A DNA stretch of 64,000 bases from Lachnoclostridium sp. An118 (GCF_002160985.1 NZ_NFLQ01000005.1:62001-126000), one strand, 5' to 3'; shown: positions 33,139 through 41,719, counted from the stretch's first letter. A program made the numbers and translations. The notes: a model not told the origin generated them from the sequence alone.

Positions 33139-33904
33139 CTTCCTTTTGTCCCTTTCCTTTCCGGAACTCTGTGGTGAAGGCGGGGTCATACAGGCAGGAC
33201 CGCTGGTAGGCCTCCCCTGAGAGCACTCTCCCTACGATGATGAGAGCAGTCTTCCGGATCCCTTCCCGCCGGGCCGCCTCCGCCAGCTCTGACACCTGGC
33301 AGAGCACCTTCTTCTCATCCGGCCAGGTGGCCTTGTACACGATGGCGGCCGGAGTGTCCGGCGGATAGCCGCCCTCCACCAGGGCCTTGGCCAGCTCCTC
33401 CAGAAGGCCTGTGCTGAGGAACAGGACCATAGTGGACTGGTGGGCCGCAAAGGACTGTATCTTCTCCCTCTCCGGCACCGGCGTGCGCCCCTCCATGCGG
33501 GTGATGACCACGCTCTGGGAAATGCCCGGCAGAGTGTACTCAAGCCCCAGGGCCGCCGCCGCCCCGGAAAAGGAGCTGACACCGGGACACACCTCATAGG
33601 GGATGGACAGCTCCTCCAGCCGGTCCATCTGCTCCCTGATGGCCCCGTAGAGGCTTGGGTCTCCCGTGTGGAGCCGGACTACGTCCCGCCCCGCCTCATG
33701 GCACTCTTCCATCACCCGGACCACCTCCTCCAGGGTCATCCGGGCGCTGTCGTAGATCCTGCAGCCCTCAGGACACAGGGACAGAAGGGCCGGATTGACC
33801 AGGGAGCCCGCGTATATCACTGTCTGCGCGCCCTCCAGAAGCCTTCTTCCCTTTACTGTGATCAGGTCCGGGTCTCCGGGACCTGCTCCCACGAAATGTA
33901 CCAT
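33128..33904 (-). CDS. cbiF: Cobalt-precorrin-4 C11-methyltransferase
   Basis: This 258-residue class III methyltransferase has VHFVGAGPGDPDLITVKG, YAGSLVNPALLSLCPEG, RLHTGDPSLYGAIREQMD and VCPGVSSFSGAAAALG, the CbiF/CobM pattern. It methylates C-11 of cobalt-precorrin-4. It begins three bases after the cbiL stop and overlaps cbiG. Confidence 0.94.
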   Translation of the reverse strand: MVHFVGAGPGDPDLITVKGRRLLEGAQTVIYAGSLVNPALLSLCPEGCRIYDSARMTLEEVVRVMEECHEAGRDVVRLHTGDPSLYGAIREQMDRLEELSIPYEVCPGVSSFSGAAAALGLEYTLPGISQSVVITRMEGRTPVPEREKIQSFAAHQSTMVLFLSTGLLEELAKALVEGGYPPDTPAAIVYKATWPDEKKVLCQVSELAEAARREGIRKTALIIVGRVLSGEAYQRSCLYDPAFTTEFRKGKGQKEDGR

Positions 33905-33907
33905 CTG

Positions 33908-34597
33908 CTATTCACCTGCCTCTTTTGCCACTATAATAGAATAATAACTCAGATCGTCGGGAATTTCATCCAGGGAGTGAAAAATCCTCTCCCCCTCCAT
34001 CCCGCATCTCTCCACAGCCCAGCCCTTCTCTCCCCGGGCCAGCAGCTCATCCCGCACTCTGGCGGCAGCCTTTCCCGCCTTCATCATCACCTTTGTGCCG
34101 GGAAGCCCTGCCGCCTCCTCTGACTGGTAGGAGGCCGGGATCAGGTGGAGCATCTGGGCGTTCTCCACAAGCCCCTCCCCCACGGCTGCCGAGGCAGCGA
34201 TAAAGGAGGGGATGCCGCTGATGATCTCCGCCCGGCAGCCGGCGCTTCGCACCTTTTTGTGGACGTACAGGTAGGTGGAGTAGATGCAGGGGTCTCCCAG
34301 GGTGAGAAAGGCCGCCCTCCTCCCCTTCGCAAGCTCCTGTATGATACGCTCCGCTGCCTCCCCGTGGGCTTTCTTCAGAGTGTCCGGGTCTTTTGTCATA
34401 GGCATGTGTATCCCCACAGCCTCCTTTTCCTCCAGCTCCGGCACAGCTCCCGCCGCAATCTGCCAGGCCACTGTCTCCCTTGGCTCCTTTCCCGGCGCCA
34501 AGATCAGGTCACACTCCCGGATGACGCGCACCGCCTGCAGAGTCATAAGCTCAGGGTCGCCGGGGCCCACCCCGACGCCGTACAAAATTCCTTCCAT
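33908..34597 (-). CDS. cbiL: Cobalt-precorrin-2 C20-methyltransferase
   Basis: The ATG at 34597 has GGAGAGG six bases upstream, giving 229 residues. GVGVGPGDPELMTLQAV, LTLGDPCIYSTYLYVHKKV and IISGIPSFIAASAAVGEGL identify CbiL/CobI. It methylates C-20 of cobalt-precorrin-2, the product of CbiK in this pathway. It overlaps the cbiD stop region closely upstream in the operon. Confidence 0.94.
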   Translation of the reverse strand: MEGILYGVGVGPGDPELMTLQAVRVIRECDLILAPGKEPRETVAWQIAAGAVPELEEKEAVGIHMPMTKDPDTLKKAHGEAAERIIQELAKGRRAAFLTLGDPCIYSTYLYVHKKVRSAGCRAEIISGIPSFIAASAAVGEGLVENAQMLHLIPASYQSEEAAGLPGTKVMMKAGKAAARVRDELLARGEKGWAVERCGMEGERIFHSLDEIPDDLSYYSIIVAKEAGE

Positions 34598-34610
34598 AGC
34601 TGTTCCTCTC

Positions 34611-35810
34611 CTATATTTCTGTGTCATTTTTCCGGATTTCTTCCAGCAGCTCCTCCCCGTACCGGGTCATCCCCAGCAGGCCGTACACGTTGGAAAAGAG
34701 GATGGCCCCCGTCTTCATACCCCGGCCTGCGCAGCTTTCGGCGCGGATGTTCAGATACTCGTGTATCTTCTCAAGAAGGCTGCCCGTCACCTGGCCCCGC
34801 TCCCTGGCAGAGAGTGCCTGCAGGGCATCCTCCGTGGTGTTGCAGCCAAGCAGCGCCGCCGCTCTCTCCCCGGGGAGCCCGGCACGCAGGGCCGCCGCCG
34901 CCAGAAGCTCCATCCGGCAGTCACCCTGGTGGGAGTGGGTGTTCATGATGCCCCCGGCCACCTTCACCAGCTTGCCGATGTGTCCCACAAAGAGGAGCCC
35001 CTCCGCCCCCTGCTCTGCGGCCAGGTCGATGGTCTCGCCGATGTAGTTGCTGCACTTGACGGTATCCCGGGGCAGGATGCCCCATTTCTCCCGGAGGAAA
35101 TCCAGGCCGTAATTGCCCGGCGCGGCGATGAGGCAGCGTCTCCCCTCCGCCAGCTTTACTTTGATCTCCACCTCGATGGTGTCGATGAGAGCCTTCTCGC
35201 TCATAGGCTCCACGATGCCGCTGGTGCCAAGGACAGAGAGTCCTCCCACAATGCCGATCCTGGGGTTGAAGGTCCGCCGGGCCAGCTCCTCCCCGCCGGG
35301 GATTTCCACAAGGACCCGGAAGCCTCCCTCCCAGCCTGCCGCCTCCTTCAGGCGGCCCAGCTCTCTTCGTATCATCTCCCGGGGGACAGGGTTGATGGCC
35401 GCGCTGCCCACAGGCTGGGCAAGCCCCGCCTTGGTCACTCTCCCGACGCCCTCTCCCCCTTCGATCTCGATCCGGTCCTCCGGAAGGAGGGACACCGTGG
35501 CACAGACGGTGACGCCGTCGGTCACATCCGGGTCGTCCCCGCTGTCCTTTTTTACAGCGCAGGTCACGGCGGTGAGCCGTCCTTCGCCGTCCCTCTTCTC
35601 CTCCCTGCCGGACTGCACCGGCAGGGTGAAGGGCTGCCCCTCCGGCAGATGGACCGTGACGGTCCAGCCCTCCCTCTCCCGGGGAAGCCCCCCTGCCAGG
35701 AGAGCCTCAGCGGCCGCCGCAGCCGCCGCCTGGGCGCAGGTTCCGGTGGTCCACCCCCTGCGCAGGCCCTTTTTATTTTTCTCCATCCGGCTTACTCTGT
35801 CCTTCTCCAT
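34611..35810 (-). CDS. cbiD: Cobalt-precorrin-5B C1-methyltransferase
   Basis: This 399-residue protein has GGAGGAG seven bases before the ATG at 35810. CbiD hallmarks are RRGWTTGTCAQAAAAAAAEALL near the N-terminus, GVGRVTKAGLAQPVGSAAINPVPR and LGTSGIVEPMSEKALIDTI. It methylates C-1 in the anaerobic pathway and has no counterpart in the aerobic one, which supports the early-cobalt route here. Its 5' end overlaps the cobA-hemD gene by 38 bases. Confidence 0.94.
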   Translation of the reverse strand: MEKDRVSRMEKNKKGLRRGWTTGTCAQAAAAAAAEALLAGGLPREREGWTVTVHLPEGQPFTLPVQSGREEKRDGEGRLTAVTCAVKKDSGDDPDVTDGVTVCATVSLLPEDRIEIEGGEGVGRVTKAGLAQPVGSAAINPVPREMIRRELGRLKEAAGWEGGFRVLVEIPGGEELARRTFNPRIGIVGGLSVLGTSGIVEPMSEKALIDTIEVEIKVKLAEGRRCLIAAPGNYGLDFLREKWGILPRDTVKCSNYIGETIDLAAEQGAEGLLFVGHIGKLVKVAGGIMNTHSHQGDCRMELLAAAALRAGLPGERAAALLGCNTTEDALQALSARERGQVTGSLLEKIHEYLNIRAESCAGRGMKTGAILFSNVYGLLGMTRYGEELLEEIRKNDTEI

Positions 35811-37344
35811 CTTCTCTCTCCTCCACCGCCATCTGCAGTGCCAGGTCCACCAGGTCCCGGAGGGTGGCCCGGGCTGCCGTGAAGGTCCTCATGCCTGCCC
35901 GCTTCGCCTCCCCTGCCGTCATCTCCCCGATGCACAGGGCAGTCACCTTTGACAGGTCCAGCCCCCCCGCAGCCCTCACAAAGCCGCGGACAGTGGAAGC
36001 GCTTGTGAACATGGCCCAGCAGCTTCCCGTCTCAAATTCTCTCTCACAGTCCATCCAGGGAAAGGATTCGTACTCTGTATCGTAGATGGGCAGGTCCGTC
36101 ACCCGCGCGCCCGCATCCTCAAGTCTTCTCACCAGCTCCTGATTGCCTGCTCTGGCCCGGGGGATGAGCACCTTTTCCCCGGCCTGCACGCTGGCTGCCA
36201 GCGCCTCCCCCAGGTGGTCTCCGTCGTACTGCTCCGGCATCAGGTCCGGGCAAAAGCCCCACGCTTCCAGCTCTCCCGCAGTCCCCTCGCCGATGGCTGC
36301 GATCTTCAGGTGGGCCAGGCTGCGGACATCCTTTCTTCTCTTCCTTAACTCCTCCCGGAACACCCGGACACCGGAGGGGCTTGTGAAGACGATCCAGGAA
36401 AAGTCCTCCACCCCGGCCAGAGCGCGGGACAGGGGTTCCCCCTCTGTCACAGGCGCAATGCGGATAGTTGGCAGCTCCAGCACCTCCGCCCCCTCCTCCC
36501 GGAGCATGGCGGCCAGGCGGGAGCTGCGCTCTCTGGGTCTTGTGACAAGTATCTTCCGCCCAGCCAGAGGACGGCACTCATACCAGTCCATATGCCGGAA
36601 AGCGGCCACATAGCCCACCAGGATGATGGCCGGGGACTGGACCTTTGCCCGGGCTGCCTTCCCGGCTATGGTCCCCACCGTGCCGACGATCTTTCTCTGG
36701 GCAGCGGTGGTCCCTCTCTCCAGCACGGCGGCCGGCATATCCGGGGACATGCCCTCCCCCAGGAGCCCCTCCATGACGCTTCCCAGGGTGCTCACTCCCA
36801 TGAGGAACACAATGGTCCCGCCCCCCTCGGCCAGGGAACGGTAGTGGATGTCCGGCAGGCTCCCGTCCTTTTTGTGGGCCGTCACGATGTGGACGGAGGA
36901 GGCCAGGTCCCGGTGAGTCACAGGGATGCCCAGGTAGGAGGGCACGCCGATGGCGGAGGTGATGCCGGGCACGATCTCAAAGGGAATGCCGGCCTTCTCA
37001 AGGACTGCTGCCTCCTCGCCGCCTCTGCCGAAGACGAGAGGGTCGCCCCCCTTCAGCCGCACTACATTCTGGCCCTTCCGGGCTTCTCTCACAAGTATCT
37101 GGTTGATTTCCTCCTGCGGGATGGGGTGGTGTCCGGAACGCTTCCCCACATCGATATACCGTGCATTTTTACTGCCCCACATGAGGACACCGTTTCCCAC
37201 CAGCCTGTCGTACACGATCACCTCCGCCTCCTCAAGGAGGCGCTTTCCCTTCACGGTGATGAGCTCCACATCCGAGGGGCCGGCCCCCACAAGGTAGACC
37301 TTCCCGGTCCTACAGCTTTTCTGCGTATCTCTCTCTAAGCTCAT
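35773..37344 (-). CDS. Uroporphyrinogen-III methyltransferase / uroporphyrinogen-III synthase fusion
   Basis: The ATG at 37344 has AAGGGAG seven bases upstream, giving 523 residues. Residues 15-255 are CobA/SirA (KVYLVGAGPSDVELITVKG, VRLKGGDPLVFGRGGEEA, GITSAIGVPSYLGIPVTHR). Residues 265-500 are HemD, with ILVTRPRERSSRLAAMLREEGA and FTSASTVRGFVRAAG. One chain therefore makes uroporphyrinogen III from hydroxymethylbilane and methylates it to precorrin-2. It follows hemC with a 35-base overlap. Confidence 0.93.
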   Translation of the reverse strand: MSLERDTQKSCRTGKVYLVGAGPSDVELITVKGKRLLEEAEVIVYDRLVGNGVLMWGSKNARYIDVGKRSGHHPIPQEEINQILVREARKGQNVVRLKGGDPLVFGRGGEEAAVLEKAGIPFEIVPGITSAIGVPSYLGIPVTHRDLASSVHIVTAHKKDGSLPDIHYRSLAEGGGTIVFLMGVSTLGSVMEGLLGEGMSPDMPAAVLERGTTAAQRKIVGTVGTIAGKAARAKVQSPAIILVGYVAAFRHMDWYECRPLAGRKILVTRPRERSSRLAAMLREEGAEVLELPTIRIAPVTEGEPLSRALAGVEDFSWIVFTSPSGVRVFREELRKRRKDVRSLAHLKIAAIGEGTAGELEAWGFCPDLMPEQYDGDHLGEALAASVQAGEKVLIPRARAGNQELVRRLEDAGARVTDLPIYDTEYESFPWMDCEREFETGSCWAMFTSASTVRGFVRAAGGLDLSKVTALCIGEMTAGEAKRAGMRTFTAARATLRDLVDLALQMAVEEREDGEGQSKPDGEK

Positions 37345-38209
37345 GAGCAAGCTCCCTTCCCATCCGGGCCGCCCGGGCCGGATCATTTTCTTCTATACAA
37401 AAGCTCTTTTCCCCGATGCTGTATCCGCCGGACTGCTCGTCATAGTACAGCCCCCTCAAGACACAGGTGTCTCCCAAGACTCTGGCATGGGCCGCCACCG
37501 GGGAGGAGCATCCACCCTCCAGCTCCCGGACAAAGGCCCGCTCCACAGCAGCCTCCAGTACCGCCTCCCTGTCATTTGTGCAGGCCACAGCCGCCCTCAG
37601 TGACTCTCTTCCCTGGACAGCCATGATGCCCTGCCCGGCCGAGGGGAGGATTTCCTCCACGCTGAAGAAGCGGCTGATGCGCTCCTCAAGGCCAAGGCGG
37701 ATGAGACCGGCGGCCGCCAGCACCAGGGCGTCGTACTCCCCCGCGTCCAGCTTCTCCAGCCGGGTCAGCACATTGCCCCGGATATTTTTTATCTGCGCCT
37801 CCGGGTACAGAGCTCCAAGCTGCAGCTTCCTGCGCAGGCTGGAGCAGCCGATGACACTGTCCTCCTTCAGGCCCTCAAGCCCTTTGCGCAGCACAAGCAC
37901 ATCCCGTGGGTCCTCCCGCCTGGTGCAGGCCAGGACCGGATAATCCTCCGGGGGCTCCATGGGCATGTCCTTCAGGCTGTGGACAGCCAGGTCTATCCGC
38001 CCCTCCTGCAGGGCCAGGTCCAGCTCCTTGATGAAGAGCCCCTTTCCTCCGATCTGGTCCAGTGTCCTGTCCAGGATGCGGTCCCCGGTCGTCTTCATGG
38101 TGACCAGGCTTATCCTGGCCTCCGGGTGATGTTTCTTCAATTCTTCCATGACGATCTGCGCCTGCCGCACGGCCAGACGGCTCTGTCTGCTTCCCACTGC
38201 GAGCCTCAT
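37310..38209 (-). CDS. hemC: Porphobilinogen deaminase
   Basis: The ATG at 38209 has AAAGGAG seven bases upstream, giving 299 residues. MRLAVGSRQSRLAVRQAQIV, KGLFIKELDLALQEGRIDLAVHSLKDMP and ELEGGCSSPVAAHARV are present; the cysteine of the last motif carries the dipyrromethane cofactor. It polymerises four porphobilinogens into hydroxymethylbilane. Its location in the B12 operon, without hemA, hemL or hemB, suggests this copy is dedicated to corrinoid and siroheme supply. Confidence 0.95.
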   Translation of the reverse strand: MRLAVGSRQSRLAVRQAQIVMEELKKHHPEARISLVTMKTTGDRILDRTLDQIGGKGLFIKELDLALQEGRIDLAVHSLKDMPMEPPEDYPVLACTRREDPRDVLVLRKGLEGLKEDSVIGCSSLRRKLQLGALYPEAQIKNIRGNVLTRLEKLDAGEYDALVLAAAGLIRLGLEERISRFFSVEEILPSAGQGIMAVQGRESLRAAVACTNDREAVLEAAVERAFVRELEGGCSSPVAAHARVLGDTCVLRGLYYDEQSGGYSIGEKSFCIEENDPARAARMGRELAHELRERYAEKL

Positions 38210-38709
38210 GTCCTGTCTCCTTTGTCCTTTTTTGTCTCTTCCTCCCCCGCCAGGCACCTGCGTATCAGGGCCGCCGCCCGGGCCGTCCTTCCGTGATCCT
38301 GCCCGTCCCCGGCAATCCCCACCGACAGATCCTCCCCGGTCACCACAGCCGGGAAATAAAAATCGCTCAAGCTCCGGTCAGAGGCGATGTTCACCGGGAT
38401 GCCCAGCTCCCGGCAGCTCTCCTTTGCGATGCCGTCCGCCTCCGGGTCGCCGGCAGCGCAGATGACAAGGAGAAACTCCGGCGTGATGTCCGCCTTTTCA
38501 AGACGTTTCCGCCTCAGACGCACCTTCCCCGTCTCCAGGAAGCCTTCCATCTCCCGCCTCTGTCCTTCGGGGATCTCCCGGGCCACCACCGTGATATCCG
38601 CCCCGAACAGGAGAAGGGTGCGTATCCGGCGGACCGCCACCTGCCCGGCTCCCACCAGCAGTATTTTCTTGTCCTCGATATCGAGAAATACCGGAAATCG
38701 AAGTCCCAT
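38206..38709 (-). CDS. Precorrin-2 dehydrogenase (CysG N-terminal / Met8-type)
   Basis: The ATG at 38709 gives 167 residues beginning MGLRFPVFLDIEDKKILLVGAGQVAVRRI, an NAD-binding Rossmann motif, followed by LLVICAAGDPEADGIAKESC and the family motif PVNIASDRSLSDFYFPAVV. The length fits the dehydrogenase part; a large chelatase region is not evident. It oxidises precorrin-2 to sirohydrochlorin, the substrate of CbiK and the precursor of siroheme for the neighbouring sulfite reductase. It is the first gene after the riboswitch and overlaps hemC by four bases. Confidence 0.92.
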   Translation of the reverse strand: MGLRFPVFLDIEDKKILLVGAGQVAVRRIRTLLLFGADITVVAREIPEGQRREMEGFLETGKVRLRRKRLEKADITPEFLLVICAAGDPEADGIAKESCRELGIPVNIASDRSLSDFYFPAVVTGEDLSVGIAGDGQDHGRTARAAALIRRCLAGEEETKKDKGDRT

Positions 38710-38793
38710 TCTCTCACTCCCTCTGTATCCGTGGGCAAAAGCTTCCCCACTAAACAAATGAGACTGCGCATGACGCGCAATCTCCCGCACACA

Positions 38794-38818
38794 AAGCAGG
38801 CCCTCCCGGGCCCTGCCA
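38794..38818 (-). terminator. Hairpin in the expression platform of the biosynthesis riboswitch
   Basis: On the minus strand GCAGGGCCC pairs with GGGCCTGC with one bulged G, followed by TTTGTGTG. It lies between the aptamer and the first gene, where a cobalamin-dependent terminator is expected. A second small GCGC hairpin follows (38765-38778). Confidence 0.5.
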
Positions 38819-38864
38819 TCACCAGGGTGCGATCTTAAATCCTCACCGAAAGATCACGTTCTGT

Positions 38865-39025
38865 ATTCACAGGTATCCTGGCTCGGAACTAAAGCCTACT
38901 CCCCCGCCTTCCCACCCGCAGGCCGGCGGTTTTCCCTCCGGCCCGGGCAGTGGCATATATCGGGTTTCGTCATCCCTCACAGTAGAGTGAGCTGCTGCGG
39001 ATTCTCACCGCATTCCCTGTCTTAT
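38865..39025 (-). promoter_or_regulatory. Cobalamin riboswitch of the biosynthesis operon
   Basis: Read on the minus strand it has P1 ACAGG / CCTGT, GGGAATGCGGTGAGAATCC, a CTACTGTGA segment, GCCACTG (38949-38955), GGGAAGGCGGG and the B12 box GAGCCAGGATACCTG (38870-38884). All conserved blocks occur in order. It controls an 18-gene, 18-kb operon. Confidence 0.95.
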
Positions 39026-39044
39026 CTTTAAAATAACATGTTCT

Positions 39045-39073
39045 ATTCTATACTGTTTGGGCCTGTCCGTCAA
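39045..39073 (-). promoter_or_regulatory. Promoter of the cobalamin biosynthesis operon
   Basis: On the minus strand TTGACG (39068-39073), exactly 17 bases, TAGAAT (39045-39050). The predicted start near 39037 is a dozen bases before the riboswitch. It lies just past the end of the DUF3592-like gene. Confidence 0.75.
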
Positions 39074-39087
39074 CCGCATTTCCCGTG

Positions 39088-39621
39088 TCACAGCACAAAG
39101 GACATGAGAGTGCCAAGGGCCGCCAATCCCAGTCCGACCCAGATAAAGACCCAGCCCACGATGGAGCCCTTGGCCGGGACCCTCTCCACATAGGCTCTCC
39201 GGGGCTCCTCCGGGTCGTACCACACCGGGATGGAGGAGCCCATGGGGTACAGGCTCTCGGCCATGGCCCGCAGGTTCAGCACAGCGCCGCCCCGGATGTG
39301 GAGCACATCGTTCTCACTGATATAGCAGCTCTGGCTCTCCTCTGTCCAGTCCTTTGGGGAAAGCTTCCTGCGAACCTCCACCACGCCACGGAACCTGCGC
39401 TTTTTCTCGTAGGATACGCCCCCCACCGTGTAGGACGCCACAGGGCTCGGCGTTCGGTTTGCAAAGCTGTACCGGACTATGGTCCCCATTGTCATGGCTG
39501 TGCAGCGTCCCTTCTTCCTCTTTTCCAGCACAAGGGTCAGTATCCCCGCCAGCATAAAGAGCAGCCCCGGGACCGCCAGTGTAAGGAACGCAAAAAGTCC
39601 CACATTTACTCCCTCATCCAT
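39088..39621 (-). CDS. DUF3592-like membrane protein
   Basis: The ATG at 39621 has AGGAGG six bases upstream; an ATG two codons earlier touches that site. The 177 residues have a membrane segment at each end (about 9-32 and 153-173) around a soluble domain with SYTVGGVSYEKKRRFRG and SIPVWYDPEEPRRAYVER. The last motif is typical of DUF3592 proteins, which lack a known function. It lies 23 bases after the sulfite reductase gene and is probably in its operon. Confidence 0.7.
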   Translation of the reverse strand: MDEGVNVGLFAFLTLAVPGLLFMLAGILTLVLEKRKKGRCTAMTMGTIVRYSFANRTPSPVASYTVGGVSYEKKRRFRGVVEVRRKLSPKDWTEESQSCYISENDVLHIRGGAVLNLRAMAESLYPMGSSIPVWYDPEEPRRAYVERVPAKGSIVGWVFIWVGLGLAALGTLMSFVL

Positions 39622-39644
39622 AAACATCCTCCTTTGTTGTCCTT

Positions 39645-41186
39645 CTACGCCGTATATTTCCCGGCAATCTCAAGCAGCCTGTCTTTGTTCCCCGCCTCCC
39701 ATTCGGCAAAGGAGAGCCCGGAGGCCGCCGCTTCTCTTCCCACCTCCACAAGGAAGGCGGGGATGTCCTCCTGCAGCATAGTCCCTGCCGCCTGGCCAAG
39801 CCGCTCCTCCCCCTGTCTGTCGCAGCCGAAGAAGAACACCTCAAAGGCCGGCTGCGGTGTCTTATCTATCATCTTGACGCCGCCACGGAACCCGATCTGC
39901 CCGATCTGGTGAGTGCCGCAGGACGACGGACAGCCGGAGATGTGGATCCTGGGAAGGGCAGATGCCGGAAGCTTGGCCTTGCGCACCGCCTCCACCGCTG
40001 CCCCGAGCAGACTCTGGGAGTCCCGCACGCCCGCCTGGCAGACAGAGGCACCGATGCAGGCCACGGAGGCCTCAAAGGGCGTCTGCGCCCCATCCTCTGT
40101 CACCTCCAGCACCTGCTCCGCCTCAGAGCCGGTCAGGTTGATGACATAGAGCGTCTCATCCGGCGCAATGCGCAGCTCCACCTTCTCCATGTCTTTGATG
40201 ACATCGTAAAGCCTGCCAAAGATGGCCGGGTCGGGACACCCGCCCAGGGGGTGATAGAGGACAGAATAAAGGCCCTCCTGCTTCTGTTCCAGGATGCGGC
40301 TGCCGGACACTCTCGTCCCATCCGGCTCCTTGGCCACCTCCTCAGCCTCCACCCGGATAGTCAGGTCCTCCCCGGCCTCCGCCCGGGCCAGCTTTTCCAG
40401 GAACGCCTGCCTGTAGCCCTCATCCCCCAGCTTGTCTCTCATGTAGCGGGTGCGGGCCTTCCCTCTCTGCTCATAGTTGCCCTGCTCCAGGAACAGCTCC
40501 CGCATAGCCAGGATATAGTAGAGGATGCGGGACGGGTCCACTGCCTCCGCCATCAAAAGTCCGAGCTTCGGCTGGTTGCCCAGGCCACCCGCGCTGTACA
40601 CGTCAAATTTTCCGTCCGGCCTGGCCACGAATCCCAGGTCCCGGAAGGTGGCGTGAGTCACGTTGGCCGGGCTGCTGGAAAAGCAGACCTTAAGCTTCCT
40701 GGGCATTTTCTTTGCATCCAGGAAGGACAGGAGAAATTCTTCCGCCTTTCCGGCGTAGGGAAGCACGTCAAAATACTCCCCTCTCTCTGTCCCGGACAGA
40801 GGCGGCGCCATCACGTTTCTCGGGAAATCCCCTCCTCCTCCCAGAGTGATGATCCCGTGCTCCACAGCCCCCTCCATGATACCGCAGACCGCATCCGCAT
40901 CCAGGTCGTGGAGCTGGATAGTCTGGCAGGTTGTCAGATGTGCCCTCCTGACATGATATTTCTCTATACTCTGTGCGATATATAAAAGCTTGTCCTTCGT
41001 GAGCCGTCCTCCCGCCATACGCAGACGGATCATGCTGCACTTTCCTCCCTTCTGGGCGTAGCTTCCGTACCTTCCCGAGTAACCCTTGTAATCATTTTTT
41101 GTTATCTTCCCTTCATAGAAATCCTTTGTCCTCTGTCTGAACTCCTCCAGCTCTTCCCTTCCGAGTGTGGGTATTTTTCTTTCCAT
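39645..41186 (-). CDS. Siroheme-dependent nitrite/sulfite reductase
   Basis: This 513-residue protein has AAGGAGGAG upstream of its ATG. The siroheme/[4Fe-4S] signature is complete: CIGASVC (Cys-x5-Cys, about 376-382) and CPSSC (Cys-x3-Cys, about 419-423). Two ferredoxin-like repeats with HVRRAHLTTCQTIQLHDL and FSSSPANVTHATFRDLGFV surround the site. Family members reduce sulfite to sulfide or nitrite to ammonia by six electrons; sequence alone does not separate these. No flavoprotein partner gene is adjacent, so the electron donor may be ferredoxin. Siroheme would come from precorrin-2 dehydrogenase in the neighbouring operon. Confidence 0.88.
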   Translation of the reverse strand: MERKIPTLGREELEEFRQRTKDFYEGKITKNDYKGYSGRYGSYAQKGGKCSMIRLRMAGGRLTKDKLLYIAQSIEKYHVRRAHLTTCQTIQLHDLDADAVCGIMEGAVEHGIITLGGGGDFPRNVMAPPLSGTERGEYFDVLPYAGKAEEFLLSFLDAKKMPRKLKVCFSSSPANVTHATFRDLGFVARPDGKFDVYSAGGLGNQPKLGLLMAEAVDPSRILYYILAMRELFLEQGNYEQRGKARTRYMRDKLGDEGYRQAFLEKLARAEAGEDLTIRVEAEEVAKEPDGTRVSGSRILEQKQEGLYSVLYHPLGGCPDPAIFGRLYDVIKDMEKVELRIAPDETLYVINLTGSEAEQVLEVTEDGAQTPFEASVACIGASVCQAGVRDSQSLLGAAVEAVRKAKLPASALPRIHISGCPSSCGTHQIGQIGFRGGVKMIDKTPQPAFEVFFFGCDRQGEERLGQAAGTMLQEDIPAFLVEVGREAAASGLSFAEWEAGNKDRLLEIAGKYTA

Positions 41187-41201
41187 ACTAAACTCCTCCT
41201 T

Positions 41202-41414
41202 CTATCCTTCTACTTCCACCACAAGATAAAAGCCTTTCTGCGTGTGCTCTATCCTGGCAATCCTGCCTTTTCTCGCCTTTATCCTCTCGTTCGTCCGGTA
41301 AATGCCGGACATAGCCACAGATGGCTCCACGAGATAAGTGTAGCGCCCTGTGCTGGGACTCCTCTCGCTGATCTCCACCTCCTGGCCCTCCTCCACAAGA
41401 CCCTCTCTTTCCAT
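41202..41414 (-). CDS. Small conserved-looking protein upstream of the sulfite reductase
   Basis: The ATG at 41414 has GGAGAGG six bases upstream, giving 70 residues. Pattern is mainly beta: EGQEVEISERSPSTGRYTYLVEPSVAMSGIYRTNERIKARKGRIARIEHTQKGFYLVVEVEG. The composition is charged, without cysteine or membrane segment. I do not recognise a family. It ends 15 bases before the reductase start, so the two are probably co-translated; a small regulatory or assembly partner is possible. Confidence 0.7.
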   Translation of the reverse strand: MEREGLVEEGQEVEISERSPSTGRYTYLVEPSVAMSGIYRTNERIKARKGRIARIEHTQKGFYLVVEVEG

Positions 41415-41431
41415 TTTAAACCTCTCCTGCC

Positions 41432-41623
41432 TCATGGCTGTCTTCCTCTCTTTTTCATTCTCCCTTTCCGGATGCTTCCGGGTACTGTTAACCAGTATAG
41501 CACATTTCCCCCTACAGAGCGGACAATCCTAACAATTTCCCGTGTATACATGCTGAAGATACACTGCCGCCCGCTCCCCACCACCGCGATCCGGCGGCCC
41601 GGCTTCCCGGCTGTCACCGACAT
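41432..41623 (-). CDS. Candidate 63-residue basic protein at the head of the reductase operon
   Basis: The ATG at 41623 follows AGGAGG with seven-base spacing and lies 70 bases downstream of a good promoter. It encodes 63 residues rich in Arg and Gly (GKPGRRIAVVGSGRQC near the start, MKKRGRQP at the end). The stop is 17 bases before the start of the 70-residue gene. No family is recognised. An extended -10 (TGCTATACT near 41498) lies inside the frame, which weakens the case, as the frame could be part of a leader. Confidence 0.4.
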   Translation of the reverse strand: MSVTAGKPGRRIAVVGSGRQCIFSMYTREIVRIVRSVGGNVLYWLTVPGSIRKGRMKKRGRQP

Positions 41624-41690
41624 TTTGCCGCCTCCTGTCTGCTGAAATAAAATGACCCATTCCGCTGTGCTTACATATCTATTATACCCC

Positions 41691-41719
41691 CCGGCGGCGC
41701 CAAAGTCATTGCAGATATC
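41691..41719 (-). promoter_or_regulatory. Promoter of the sulfite reductase operon
   Basis: On the minus strand ATGACT (41714-41719), 17 bases, TATAAT (41691-41696). Predicted start near 41684. The segment 41720-41846 upstream holds no other gene that I can support. Confidence 0.5.
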
